The notes beneath the pieces were generated by a model that was not told the origin of the DNA, did not search any database, and saw nothing but the letters and a program-made list of their open reading frames with translations. A program made the translations under genes and the position numbers. This document shows, in pieces, positions 8,379 through 15,538 of a stretch of 25,768 nt of DNA (position 1 is the first letter of the stretch; each line of letters starts with the position of its first letter). The stretch comes from Cellvibrionales bacterium UBA2618 (lineage in GTDB: Bacteria; Pseudomonadota; Gammaproteobacteria; Pseudomonadales; Porticoccaceae): contig DDJS01000102.1 of the NCBI GenBank assembly GCA_002339165.1, forward strand, positions 19,156 to 44,923, given 5' to 3'.

Positions 8379-8416
8379 TCGAAAACGGCCTAAAATTTAT
8401 TTAAACCGGAGCAATA

Positions 8417-9268
8417 ATGGATTTATCAAACGTACAATGGATAGTTATGGCTGCTCTGTATGGACTGCTATTCGGAAGTTTTTTAAACGTGGTCATTCTT
8501 CGATTACCGCTACAGTTAGATGCGCAGTGGCAACGAGATTCCCGTGAATTTTTGGGATTACCGGCGAGCGAAGAACTCTCGACTAGTACCATAGCCTGGC
8601 CTCGATCGCGTTGTATGCAGTGCAAACAAACACTGACTGCATGGCACAACATTCCGGTTTTTAGCTACCTATTCCTCAGGGGACGCTGCGGTTATTGCTC
8701 CAGCGCCATTTCGATCCAGTATCCCCTTGTGGAAATAACCACCGCAATAGTTACTGCAGCCACCGTCTGGCACTTCGGTGCCAACCTAACGGCCGTCTAC
8801 GCATTAATTTTTAGCTACGCTTTGATCGTGCTCGCCGTTATCGACCTGCGGCAACAATTGTTACCCGATCAGATAACCTTGCCGCTAATGTGGATGGGGC
8901 TTTGGGTCAACCTAGATGGCCACTTTACGCCCCTCGACGCGGCAGTGTTGGGTAGTATCGCTGGATACTTATCGCTTTGGGGCATCTTTTGGATATTCAA
9001 ACTGGCGACTGGCAAAGAGGGTATGGGCTACGGCGACTTTAAATTACTCGCTGCCATGGGCGCCTGGTTGGGCTGGCAGTTACTCCCCATGTTGGTGCTT
9101 TTAGCGTCGCTCACAGCAGCGGTTATCGGTGTGACGGCAATATTACTCAAGCGCAGCAGCAGAGACCAACCGATCCCCTTCGGTCCCTTTCTGGCGGCTG
9201 CCGGCTTCGCGGCATTTTATTTTGGCGAGCAAATACAGGGCGGTTATGTGCGATTATTTAGCATTTGA
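8417..9268 (+). CDS. pilD: Prepilin peptidase / N-methyltransferase PilD
   Basis: PilD is a bifunctional inner-membrane aspartyl protease that cleaves type IV prepilin and related pseudopilin leaders and methylates the new N-terminus. The protein has 283 residues. The cytoplasmic zinc-binding loop carries two CxxC pairs (Cys66/Cys69 in CMQC, Cys91/Cys94 in CGYC). The two catalytic Asp are Asp143 (VIDLRQQLLPD) and Asp207 (GYGDFK). The N-terminal GSFLNVVILRLP motif is intact, and about seven to eight helices are visible. The ATG has a CGGAG ribosome-binding site. It lies 38 bases after pilC, so they are co-transcribed. PilD may also serve a type II secretion system elsewhere. Confidence 0.96.
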   Translation: MDLSNVQWIVMAALYGLLFGSFLNVVILRLPLQLDAQWQRDSREFLGLPASEELSTSTIAWPRSRCMQCKQTLTAWHNIPVFSYLFLRGRCGYCSSAISIQYPLVEITTAIVTAATVWHFGANLTAVYALIFSYALIVLAVIDLRQQLLPDQITLPLMWMGLWVNLDGHFTPLDAAVLGSIAGYLSLWGIFWIFKLATGKEGMGYGDFKLLAAMGAWLGWQLLPMLVLLASLTAAVIGVTAILLKRSSRDQPIPFGPFLAAAGFAAFYFGEQIQGGYVRLFSI

Positions 9269-9286
9269 CAATATCGCGGTTATAAT
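9258..9286 (+). promoter_or_regulatory. Candidate sigma-70 promoter for coaE-yacG
   Basis: A perfect TATAAT (9281-9286) has TTAGCA (9258-9263, 4 of 6 matches to TTGACA) at the ideal 17-base spacing. It overlaps the end of pilD. A perfect TTGACA at 9265-9270 is only 10 bases from the TATAAT, too close to pair with it. Transcription would start near 9293. Confidence 0.5.
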
Positions 9287-9330
9287 GATGTCTATGCGAA
9301 CACATGTGCCCACAATAGAGTCTCGATACG

Positions 9331-9954
9331 TTGTCTTATGACCCCTACATCGTCGGTTTAACCGGAGGGATCGGCAGCGGTAAAAGTACCATTGCACAGG
9401 GATTCCGAGAGTTGGGTATTGAGGTGGTCGATGCCGACCAAGCATCCAGAAAAGTAGTAGAACCCGGAATGCCAGCGCTAAATATCATCGCCGACCGCTT
9501 TGGCGCAAAAATGATTAAAAACGACGGTACGCTGAACCGAGCAGCAATGCGCCAACTCATTTTCTCGCAACCACTAGAAAAGACGTGGCTAGAAAATCTG
9601 CTTCATCCCTTGATTGCCGAATGGATTGTCGACCAGCTGCAACGCGCCGAGAGTGCATATGTAATGTTAGAATCGCCACTGTTGCTGGAAACCGAACAGC
9701 ATCAATTGGTCAATACCTTGCTACTGATCGATCTGCCACAGTCCCTACAGTTGTCGCGTACCGCTGAGCGAGACGGCGATCCGCAGCCGCAGATTCAATC
9801 CATAATCGACAGCCAGATGGCACGCGAAGACAAATTGCGACGCGCCGATTATGTCTTCGATAACAGCCTCGCGCTAGACACCGTAACGCCGCGTATTACG
9901 ATGTTACATGAGACATTTTCACACCTTGCACTGGAATCTCCGCATGACGACTGA
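9331..9954 (+). CDS. coaE: Dephospho-CoA kinase
   Basis: CoaE phosphorylates the 3'-hydroxyl of dephospho-CoA, the last step of coenzyme A synthesis. The protein has 207 residues. The P-loop GGIGSGKST is at 12-20, followed by the DAD substrate motif (34-36), the conserved HPLIAEW stretch and a late RRADYVFDNS segment. The start is a TTG: an in-frame stop at 9316-9318 leaves no upstream ATG or GTG, and the TTG gives the expected distance to the P-loop. The ribosome-binding site is weak, so translation may be modest. coaE after pilCD and before yacG is the standard gammaproteobacterial order. Its 3' end overlaps yacG by 11 bases. Confidence 0.95.
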   Translation: MSYDPYIVGLTGGIGSGKSTIAQGFRELGIEVVDADQASRKVVEPGMPALNIIADRFGAKMIKNDGTLNRAAMRQLIFSQPLEKTWLENLLHPLIAEWIVDQLQRAESAYVMLESPLLLETEQHQLVNTLLLIDLPQSLQLSRTAERDGDPQPQIQSIIDSQMAREDKLRRADYVFDNSLALDTVTPRITMLHETFSHLALESPHDD

Positions 9955-10156
9955 CCCGTCCACCGAGCAGACAACCACGGTCAACTGCCCCAACTGTGCA
10001 GCCAATGTGCGCTGGGAGAGTGCCTCAGCATTCCGGCCATTTTGCTCCGCGCGGTGTCAACAATTAGATTTTGGCGAATGGGCTCGCGAGAGCTACAGCA
10101 TTCCCACCAGTGCCGGTCCGGATATGCTGGACATCGATGCGGAAGCAGATTTTTAA
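9944..10156 (+). CDS. yacG: DNA gyrase inhibitor / zinc protein YacG
   Basis: YacG is a small zinc protein that in E. coli binds GyrB and inhibits gyrase. The protein has 70 residues. It has one zinc-binding site, CPNC (Cys15, Cys18) and CSARC (Cys34, Cys38), followed by the family motif CQQLDFGEWA and an acidic tail. I chose the ATG at 9944, which overlaps the end of coaE and has GGA upstream. The ATG at 9908 would add 12 residues not typical of the family. It is coupled to coaE. Confidence 0.94.
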   Translation: MTTDPSTEQTTTVNCPNCAANVRWESASAFRPFCSARCQQLDFGEWARESYSIPTSAGPDMLDIDAEADF

Positions 10157-10189
10157 GCAACCCGTCAATTTTTACCCCCCACACTCGTT

Positions 10190-10194
10190 AGGAG
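10190..10194 (+). promoter_or_regulatory. Strong ribosome-binding site for the Cys-repeat gene
   Basis: AGGAG lies 7 bases before the ATG at 10202. It is among the better Shine-Dalgarno matches on the plus strand of this window. It supports active translation and fixes the start. No separate promoter is evident in the 45 bases after yacG. Confidence 0.8.
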
Positions 10195-10201
10195 AACCTC
10201 G

Positions 10202-10900
10202 ATGGGCACCCGGGTTTACCACTCAGAAGACGATTTTTTAAAGCGCACTGACCCCAGTGAAAATGGCGTCAGTGCGGCCTTTGCCGCCATCAACCCTAAT
10301 TATAGCGAACAAAACCTCAATAACCGTGGCTGTTGGAATTGTCGCGATTGCAGTAATTGCATAGAGTGCCGCAACTGCGTCAACTGCCATGGTTGCAAGC
10401 TCTGTATTGCCTGCAACGACAGCAAAAATTGTCGCGATTGCCGACACTGTGAGCACTGTTATAACTGTATAAACTGCAACAGTAGTAACAATTGCAATAA
10501 CTGTATTGACTGCAGCTCCTCGGTTAACTGCTACGACTGCAATAACTGCAACCATTCGATCGACTGCGTCACTTGCCTAGGCTGCGATAATTGCACTAAC
10601 TGCAGCCATTGTAATTACTGCGATGAATGCAGTGATTGCAACTACACCAACAAAGGTTATCATCGCAACAGTATTTCTCTGCAGCGCGCGCTTATGCATA
10701 ACAGCGACGAGGTCGAACCCGCAACACTCGAAGGATTACAGCGCGCCGGATTTGACAGTTTTACGCAACTGGCAGATGTAACTGGCGAGACGGAAACATT
10801 GCTGATCAACTGGAGTAGACAATATCCCCGACGCTTTGCGCTACTGATCGCAGGCATTGCCGCTCAGGGTCGGACTGCTAGCGCGCCCAGCGACAGGTAA
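10202..10900 (+). CDS. Cys-every-third-residue repeat protein, unknown function
   Basis: I do not recognise a named family. The 232-residue product has three parts. Residues 1-43 are polar and Asn-rich, with no signal peptide, so it is probably cytoplasmic. Residues 44-146 have Cys at every third position. Residues 147-232 are a Cys-free, probably helical tail containing LEGLQRAGFDSFTQLADVTG. There are 31 Cys in total, all in the middle part, about 30% of that segment. Asn or Asp precedes most of them. Cys codons are mixed (22 TGC, 9 TGT), so the repeat is kept at protein level rather than being a fresh DNA expansion. The gene has a strong ribosome-binding site and follows yacG by 45 bases in the same direction. 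Its stop faces the stop of mutT. Plausible roles, all inferred, are metal storage or buffering, a multinuclear thiolate scaffold, or a redox protein. Confidence 0.85.
   Translation: MGTRVYHSEDDFLKRTDPSENGVSAAFAAINPNYSEQNLNNRGCWNCRDCSNCIECRNCVNCHGCKLCIACNDSKNCRDCRHCEHCYNCINCNSSNNCNNCIDCSSSVNCYDCNNCNHSIDCVTCLGCDNCTNCSHCNYCDECSDCNYTNKGYHRNSISLQRALMHNSDEVEPATLEGLQRAGFDSFTQLADVTGETETLLINWSRQYPRRFALLIAGIAAQGRTASAPSDR
10331..10639 (+). repeat. 35-unit triplet repeat region (Cys-x-x) within the CDS
   Basis: These bases encode residues 44-146. Counting every third residue from Cys44 gives 35 positions in unbroken register: 31 Cys, and Ser at 74, 95, 107 and 119. At DNA level this is a degenerate 9-base period of the form TGY-NNN-RAY. 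The synonymous positions vary, and there are no insertions or deletions that break the phase. Confidence 0.95.
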
Positions 10901-10942
10901 AAATCGGCTCAGGCGGCCTTAAAATCATGCTAGCTTGACGGA

Positions 10943-11347
10943 TCAATCCATGACCGTTAATTTGTCCAATATGGGTTGATTGGCCACCGGGAATGCGTAA
11001 TTCGAACCTATCGCTGTGAGACTTTGTAGCGGCACCCATCGACCCTCCTGACCCTCCGCTCCGCATGGGGTTCCAGAATAATCAGAGACGGTATAAACGT
11101 GCAATACAATCTGTACATCACCATAATCATGGTCAATTTGTATGTAGGGTTGCGCGTCGATCACGCGAATGGCAAGCTCTTCGAACAGTTCTCGGTCGAG
11201 CGCTAGACGAGCGGTCTCACCGACCTCCAACTTACCTCCAGGGAATTCCCATAGACCTCCCTGATGCTGGTGAACTCCACGACGGGTTATATATACTCGA
11301 CCTCTGGCATCCATCAGCACTCCGGCAGCAACAGCTATGACAGGCAT
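10943..11347 (-). CDS. mutT: Nudix hydrolase MutT (8-oxo-dGTP diphosphatase)
   Basis: MutT hydrolyses 8-oxo-dGTP to the monophosphate and so prevents A-to-C transversions. The protein has 134 residues (E. coli 129). The Nudix box runs from Gly38 to Ile60, with Glu44, Arg52, Glu53, Glu56 and Glu57 in place. The usual Gly near the end of the box (E-E-x-G-U) is Ala59. GGLWEFPGGKLE before the box and FPVANQPIL near the end are typical of MutT. The start has an AGGT ribosome-binding site. It is the last gene of the minus-strand run, 24 bases after argJ; the secA-mutT order is conserved in gammaproteobacteria. It converges with the Cys-repeat gene. Confidence 0.93.
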   Translation of the reverse strand: MPVIAVAAGVLMDARGRVYITRRGVHQHQGGLWEFPGGKLEVGETARLALDRELFEELAIRVIDAQPYIQIDHDYGDVQIVLHVYTVSDYSGTPCGAEGQEGRWVPLQSLTAIGSNYAFPVANQPILDKLTVMD

Positions 11348-11371
11348 GTCATCAACCTAATGAGCCGGCAA

Positions 11372-12622
11372 TCAGGTTCGATATTCGGCATTGATGCGCA
11401 CATAACCGTAACCAAGGTCGGTGGTCCAGACCGTCTCGCTGTGGCCACCGCGACCCAGTCCGATACGAATTTCTATATCTTCAGCCTGCATCGCATCGAC
11501 GCCCGCCTGCTCAGTGTAGTCGGCTGATCGCTGGCCGGCGCGAACGATGTCGACACTGTTAAGCGATATCTCGACGCGGCTTATGTCTAAGTTGGCGATT
11601 GGCGCACGACCCACCGCCGCGAGTATCCGCCCCCAGTTTGGATCAGATGCGCCGACCGCGGTCTTGACTAGCGGTGATTCGGCCACCGTGTAAGCAGTCG
11701 CCAAAGCTTCTTCGTCACTAGCCGCGCTCTCTACAACAATACTGACAAACTTTTCGGCACCCTCTCCATCGCGAATGCAGGCTCGCGCTAGATCGCCACA
11801 AATCGCGGTCAGGTGAGCTAAAAACTGATCAAAATTGCCCTCGTCGATGACCACTTCACCACGCCCGGTGGCCACCAACACCAGCGAGTCGTTGGTCGAT
11901 GTATCACCATCGACGGTAATTCGATTAAAGCTCTTATCAACGGCAAGACGCAGTGCCCGATGCAACAGTTCGTCGTCTATTTTGGCGTCGGTAGCGATAA
12001 AACTCAGCATGGTCGCCATATTGGGTTTAATCATCCCAGAGCCCTTGGCGATCCCTGTAAGGGTCAGGTCGGCGGTCGAAATAGTCGCTTCGGATGCACC
12101 GCTAGAATCTTTGGAAAACGGCATCGGCACCTTTACACTCGCGCCTTTTGGGCGAGTGTCTGTGGTCATAATACCCAAGGCTGCATCGTTCCAACCGGAT
12201 ACATCAAGCGCTTCGACGGCGGCGGGAAGTCCCCCGAGCAAGCGATCCATCGGCAGGTATTCGCCGATCACGCCAGTTGAAAATGGCAGTACAGCGTTGA
12301 CCTCAACACCCGTCAGAGCAGCCAATGTAGAACAGGTTTGGGTAGCATCCTCAAGCCCGCGGGACCCAGTACCTGCATTTGCATTGCCCGTATTGACCAC
12401 CAAATAACGTGGCGCACAATGTTCTTGCGCCGCCTTGGCAATCACCACTGGGGCCGCGCAGAAGGTATTTTGGGTGTACAAAGCTGCAAATGTCGCTCCC
12501 TCACGCAGCGCCATTACCACCAGATCTATGCGCCCAGCCACCTTGATACCAGCTCGCGCCGTACCGAGTTCAAATCCCATCACCGGATGCATGGTCGGAA
12601 GGGTCACATCACCCGTCGCCAT
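11372..12622 (-). CDS. argJ: Bifunctional glutamate N-acetyltransferase / amino-acid N-acetyltransferase ArgJ
   Basis: ArgJ transfers acetyl from N-acetylornithine to glutamate, recycling the acetyl group in arginine synthesis; some ArgJ enzymes also use acetyl-CoA. The protein has 416 residues. The self-cleavage site is intact: KGSGMIKPNMAT at 193-204, where cleavage before Thr204 makes the alpha and beta chains and exposes the nucleophile. VVNTGNANAGTG, DPNWGRI and the C-terminal GYVRINAEYRT also match the family. I chose the ATG at 12622 because GAGAGGTG precedes it at good spacing; the ATG at 12640 lacks a ribosome-binding site. It lies between secA and mutT, as in Pseudomonas-type genomes. 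Confidence 0.96.
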   Translation of the reverse strand: MATGDVTLPTMHPVMGFELGTARAGIKVAGRIDLVVMALREGATFAALYTQNTFCAAPVVIAKAAQEHCAPRYLVVNTGNANAGTGSRGLEDATQTCSTLAALTGVEVNAVLPFSTGVIGEYLPMDRLLGGLPAAVEALDVSGWNDAALGIMTTDTRPKGASVKVPMPFSKDSSGASEATISTADLTLTGIAKGSGMIKPNMATMLSFIATDAKIDDELLHRALRLAVDKSFNRITVDGDTSTNDSLVLVATGRGEVVIDEGNFDQFLAHLTAICGDLARACIRDGEGAEKFVSIVVESAASDEEALATAYTVAESPLVKTAVGASDPNWGRILAAVGRAPIANLDISRVEISLNSVDIVRAGQRSADYTEQAGVDAMQAEDIEIRIGLGRGGHSETVWTTDLGYGYVRINAEYRT

Positions 12623-12697
12623 AGTCGCCACCTCTCTCATGATTGTTAGCGTGCGATATGCTCATCACTGGACGCGAGCACAGCCAGCCGCCAGGGC

Positions 12698-15454
12698 TTA
12701 TATCTTACCGCAACACTGTTTGTATTTCTTACCAGACTGACAAGGACAGGGGTCATTGCGGCCAACTTTTGCCTCCAAACGTTGAATTGGCTGACGGGTT
12801 TGGGCTCGAGAGTCAGACGGCTTGTCATCCGCCGGCCCAGCGTCTGGGCTCTGTTTGTGTTGATATTCTAGATTGGACTGTTCATTTCTACGCTGTTTTT
12901 CGAGACGCGCCATATCTTGTTCAGAGGCGATTTCTACGTGGCTGAGGAAGCGAATCGTGTCGTACTTGATTTTCCCCAACAGCTCTTCAAATAGACCAAA
13001 AGACTCGCGCTTATATTCCTGTTTAGGATTTTTTTGGGCGTACGCACGAAGACCAATACTCTGACGTAACTGATCCATAGTCGCGAGGTGTTCTTTCCAT
13101 AAATTATCCAATACCTGCAGCATTATTTGCCGCTCGACTTCGCGCAAATAATCACCCACGTGACCATGTCGCTGCTCATAGCCGAGTTGAACCTCATCCA
13201 AAATACGCGTTCTAAGAGCGCTCTCATCCAGTCGGTTATCGTTTTCTAGCCATGCTTGCAAGGGTACTTTGACCGCAAAATCGGTCTCTAAAGAACGTTC
13301 CAAGCCGGCTATATCCCACTGTTCATCGAGACTGTCCGGGGTTATATGGCCATCGACACATTCTGTCACTACGTCGACGCGAATCGCACTAATGATATCC
13401 GAAATATCCTCATCTTCGAGAAGATCATTGCGCTGTTGGTAGATGACTTGGCGCTGGTCATTGGCAACATCATCATATTCCAGTAAGTGCTTGCGCATAT
13501 CAAAATTACGCCCCTCGACCTTGCGCTGCGCCTTGATAATGGCGTTGGTGACCATGCGATGCTCGATCGCTTCGCCCTGCTCCATACCCAGACTGCGCAT
13601 CATATTTTTGACTCGGTCAGAGGCAAAAAGGCGCATCAATGGATCCTCCAGCGACAGGTAGAAACGCGATACGCCTGGATCACCCTGACGACCAGAACGG
13701 CCGCGCAATTGATTGTCAATTCGCCGAGATTCGTGGCGTTCAGTACCGATAATGTGCAGACCACCGGCAGCTATAACGGTCTGCTGTCGAACTTTCCAAG
13801 CCTCCCGCCGGGCCTCTAGTTCGGCGCTAGTCGCATCGGCGAGCGCGTTTAACTCGGCATCCAAATTACCACCGAGAACGATATCGGTTCCCCGTCCGGC
13901 CATATTGGTAGCAATCGTGATAGCCCCTGGACGACCGGCATTAACAATGATGCTCGCCTCACGCTCGTGTTGTTTGGCGTTTAAAACATTGTGCTCAATC
14001 TTATTTTTGGTCAGGATGCCGGAGAGCAGCTCCGAGGTTTCGACCGATGCCGTACCGACAAGTACCGGCGCGCCATTAGCCACGGTATCGCGAATGTCTT
14101 CGATCACCGCGTCAAATTTTTCGTCCTGGGTCAAATAGATCAAATCGTTAAGATCGTCGCGATTGACGTCGACATTGGTAGGAATCACCATTACATCGAG
14201 ACCATAGATCTGCTGAAATTCAAACGCCTCGGTATCCGCAGTACCGGTCATGCCCGCCAGTTTGCTATACAGTCGAAAATAATTCTGAAAGGTCGTCGAT
14301 GCCAGAGTCTGACTTTCTTGTTGAATATTGAGTTTCTCTTTGGCCTCAATGGCCTGATGTAAACCTTCGGACAACCTGCGCCCCGGCATGGTGCGGCCGG
14401 TGTGTTCGTCAATTAGCACCACCTGGCCATCCTGAACGATATATTCAACATCGTTGTGGAACAAATACTGTGCACGCAACGCCGAGGATATATGGTGTAA
14501 CAGACCTAGATTCGACGCCTGATAAAGACTCTCCTGCGGATCCAGTAATTCGGCAGCGATCAGAGCCTGCTCAACCCGTTGATGGCCGTCTTCCGTCAAT
14601 TCAACTTGCCGAGTCTTTTCGTCGACGCTAAAGTCGCCTGATTGGTCATCCGTTTCCTGCGTCAGGCTAACGGTCAATGCGTTGATGCTCCGGTATAATT
14701 CAGAGCTGTCCTGAGCCGCCCCCGAAATAATCAGTGGCGTGCGCGCCTCATCGATGAGGATTGAATCAACCTCATCGATGATCGCGTAGTGCAGGCCGCG
14801 CTGAGATTTTTCCTCGAGTCGAAGCGCCATGTTGTCGCGCAGGTAATCAAAACCAAATTCGTTGTTTGTGCCGTAGGTGATATCGGCTGCGTATGCTTGT
14901 TGTCGACTGCAAGGTTGCAGATTGTTGCCGTCGCCAGCGGCCACGTAAAATGAATTGGCAATCTCCGCCCCACGAAACGACTGCACCACCCCGACAGACA
15001 GCCCCAGTGCGGTATATAGAGGCGCCATCCATTGCGCATCACGTTTCGCGAGGTAATCATTGACGGTGATAACGTGCACACCCTCGGCCGGAAGAGCATT
15101 CAAATATGCGGCCAGTGTCGCCACCAGAGTTTTACCCTCACCAGTGCGCATCTCGGCGATCCGTCCCTCATGCAGAGTCACTCCACCGATGATCTGAACG
15201 TCAAAATGACGCATCCCGAGCGTTCTGTTAGCAGTCTCTCGAACCGTCGCGAAGGCCTCGGGGAGCAACATTTCAACGCTTTCACCGGTCGCCAGGCGAT
15301 GTCTCAAATCGACTGTCTTGGCGGCTAATTGTGCATCATCTAACGCGTTTAGCGATTCTTCTAAGTCATTTACCTTTTTAACAATTGTATTTATTCGACG
15401 AAGATCCCGAGCATTTTTACTGCCCATCACTTTTTTCAGCATATTGGCTAACAT
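12698..15454 (-). CDS. secA: Preprotein translocase ATPase SecA
   Basis: SecA is the motor that drives preproteins through SecYEG. The protein has 918 residues from the chosen start (E. coli 901). Walker A is MRTGEGKT, with GEGKT at about 105-109. The DEVD box lies in DEVDSILIDEARTPLIISG, and the second nucleotide-binding domain carries TNMAGRGTDI and QLRGRSGRQGD. The C-terminal zinc and SecB-binding tail CPCQSGKKYKQCCG is intact. I chose the ATG at 15454, which follows GGGAAAGG and gives the expected MLxxxLKKVxGS start; the upstream TTG at 15469 overlaps that ribosome-binding site. No secM is present upstream. argJ follows 75 bases after the stop. Confidence 0.97.
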   Translation of the reverse strand: MLANMLKKVMGSKNARDLRRINTIVKKVNDLEESLNALDDAQLAAKTVDLRHRLATGESVEMLLPEAFATVRETANRTLGMRHFDVQIIGGVTLHEGRIAEMRTGEGKTLVATLAAYLNALPAEGVHVITVNDYLAKRDAQWMAPLYTALGLSVGVVQSFRGAEIANSFYVAAGDGNNLQPCSRQQAYAADITYGTNNEFGFDYLRDNMALRLEEKSQRGLHYAIIDEVDSILIDEARTPLIISGAAQDSSELYRSINALTVSLTQETDDQSGDFSVDEKTRQVELTEDGHQRVEQALIAAELLDPQESLYQASNLGLLHHISSALRAQYLFHNDVEYIVQDGQVVLIDEHTGRTMPGRRLSEGLHQAIEAKEKLNIQQESQTLASTTFQNYFRLYSKLAGMTGTADTEAFEFQQIYGLDVMVIPTNVDVNRDDLNDLIYLTQDEKFDAVIEDIRDTVANGAPVLVGTASVETSELLSGILTKNKIEHNVLNAKQHEREASIIVNAGRPGAITIATNMAGRGTDIVLGGNLDAELNALADATSAELEARREAWKVRQQTVIAAGGLHIIGTERHESRRIDNQLRGRSGRQGDPGVSRFYLSLEDPLMRLFASDRVKNMMRSLGMEQGEAIEHRMVTNAIIKAQRKVEGRNFDMRKHLLEYDDVANDQRQVIYQQRNDLLEDEDISDIISAIRVDVVTECVDGHITPDSLDEQWDIAGLERSLETDFAVKVPLQAWLENDNRLDESALRTRILDEVQLGYEQRHGHVGDYLREVERQIMLQVLDNLWKEHLATMDQLRQSIGLRAYAQKNPKQEYKRESFGLFEELLGKIKYDTIRFLSHVEIASEQDMARLEKQRRNEQSNLEYQHKQSPDAGPADDKPSDSRAQTRQPIQRLEAKVGRNDPCPCQSGKKYKQCCGKI

Positions 15455-15479
15455 CAGAACCTTTCCCAAGACTGTGATT

Positions 15480-15505
15480 AAAAAAATCTACGCGCTACAT
15501 GCGCG
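15480..15505 (-). terminator. Weak terminator or attenuator between the M23 gene and secA
   Basis: On the minus strand, CGCGC (15505-15501) and GCGCG (15495-15491) form a 5-bp all-GC stem with a 5-base loop. TAGA and then seven T follow. The U-run starts four bases after the stem, so it would terminate only partly. It lies about 25-50 bases upstream of the secA ATG, where a leader regulating secA could act. Confidence 0.45.
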
Positions 15506-15538
15506 ATTCTATGAACGCTTTGGAGGTGGGACTGAGAC

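Noticed and set aside
9265..9286. Perfect TTGACA and perfect TATAAT close together after pilD
   Set aside because: The spacer is only 10 bases, too short for sigma-70. The TATAAT is better paired with TTAGCA at 9258.
10238..10555. Minus-strand open frame rich in Ala, Val, Ile and Thr opposite the Cys-repeat gene
   Set aside because: It is the mirror of the TGY/AAY repeat codons (GCA and ATT on the other strand) and has no ribosome-binding site; an artefact of the repeat.
10331..10639. CRISPR array or DNA satellite
   Set aside because: The 9-base period is degenerate at synonymous sites and stays in frame; there are no distinct repeats and spacers.
10331..10639. RiPP (modified peptide) precursor
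   Set aside because: The Cys region is central rather than C-terminal, there is no leader-cleavage motif, and no modifying enzyme gene is nearby.
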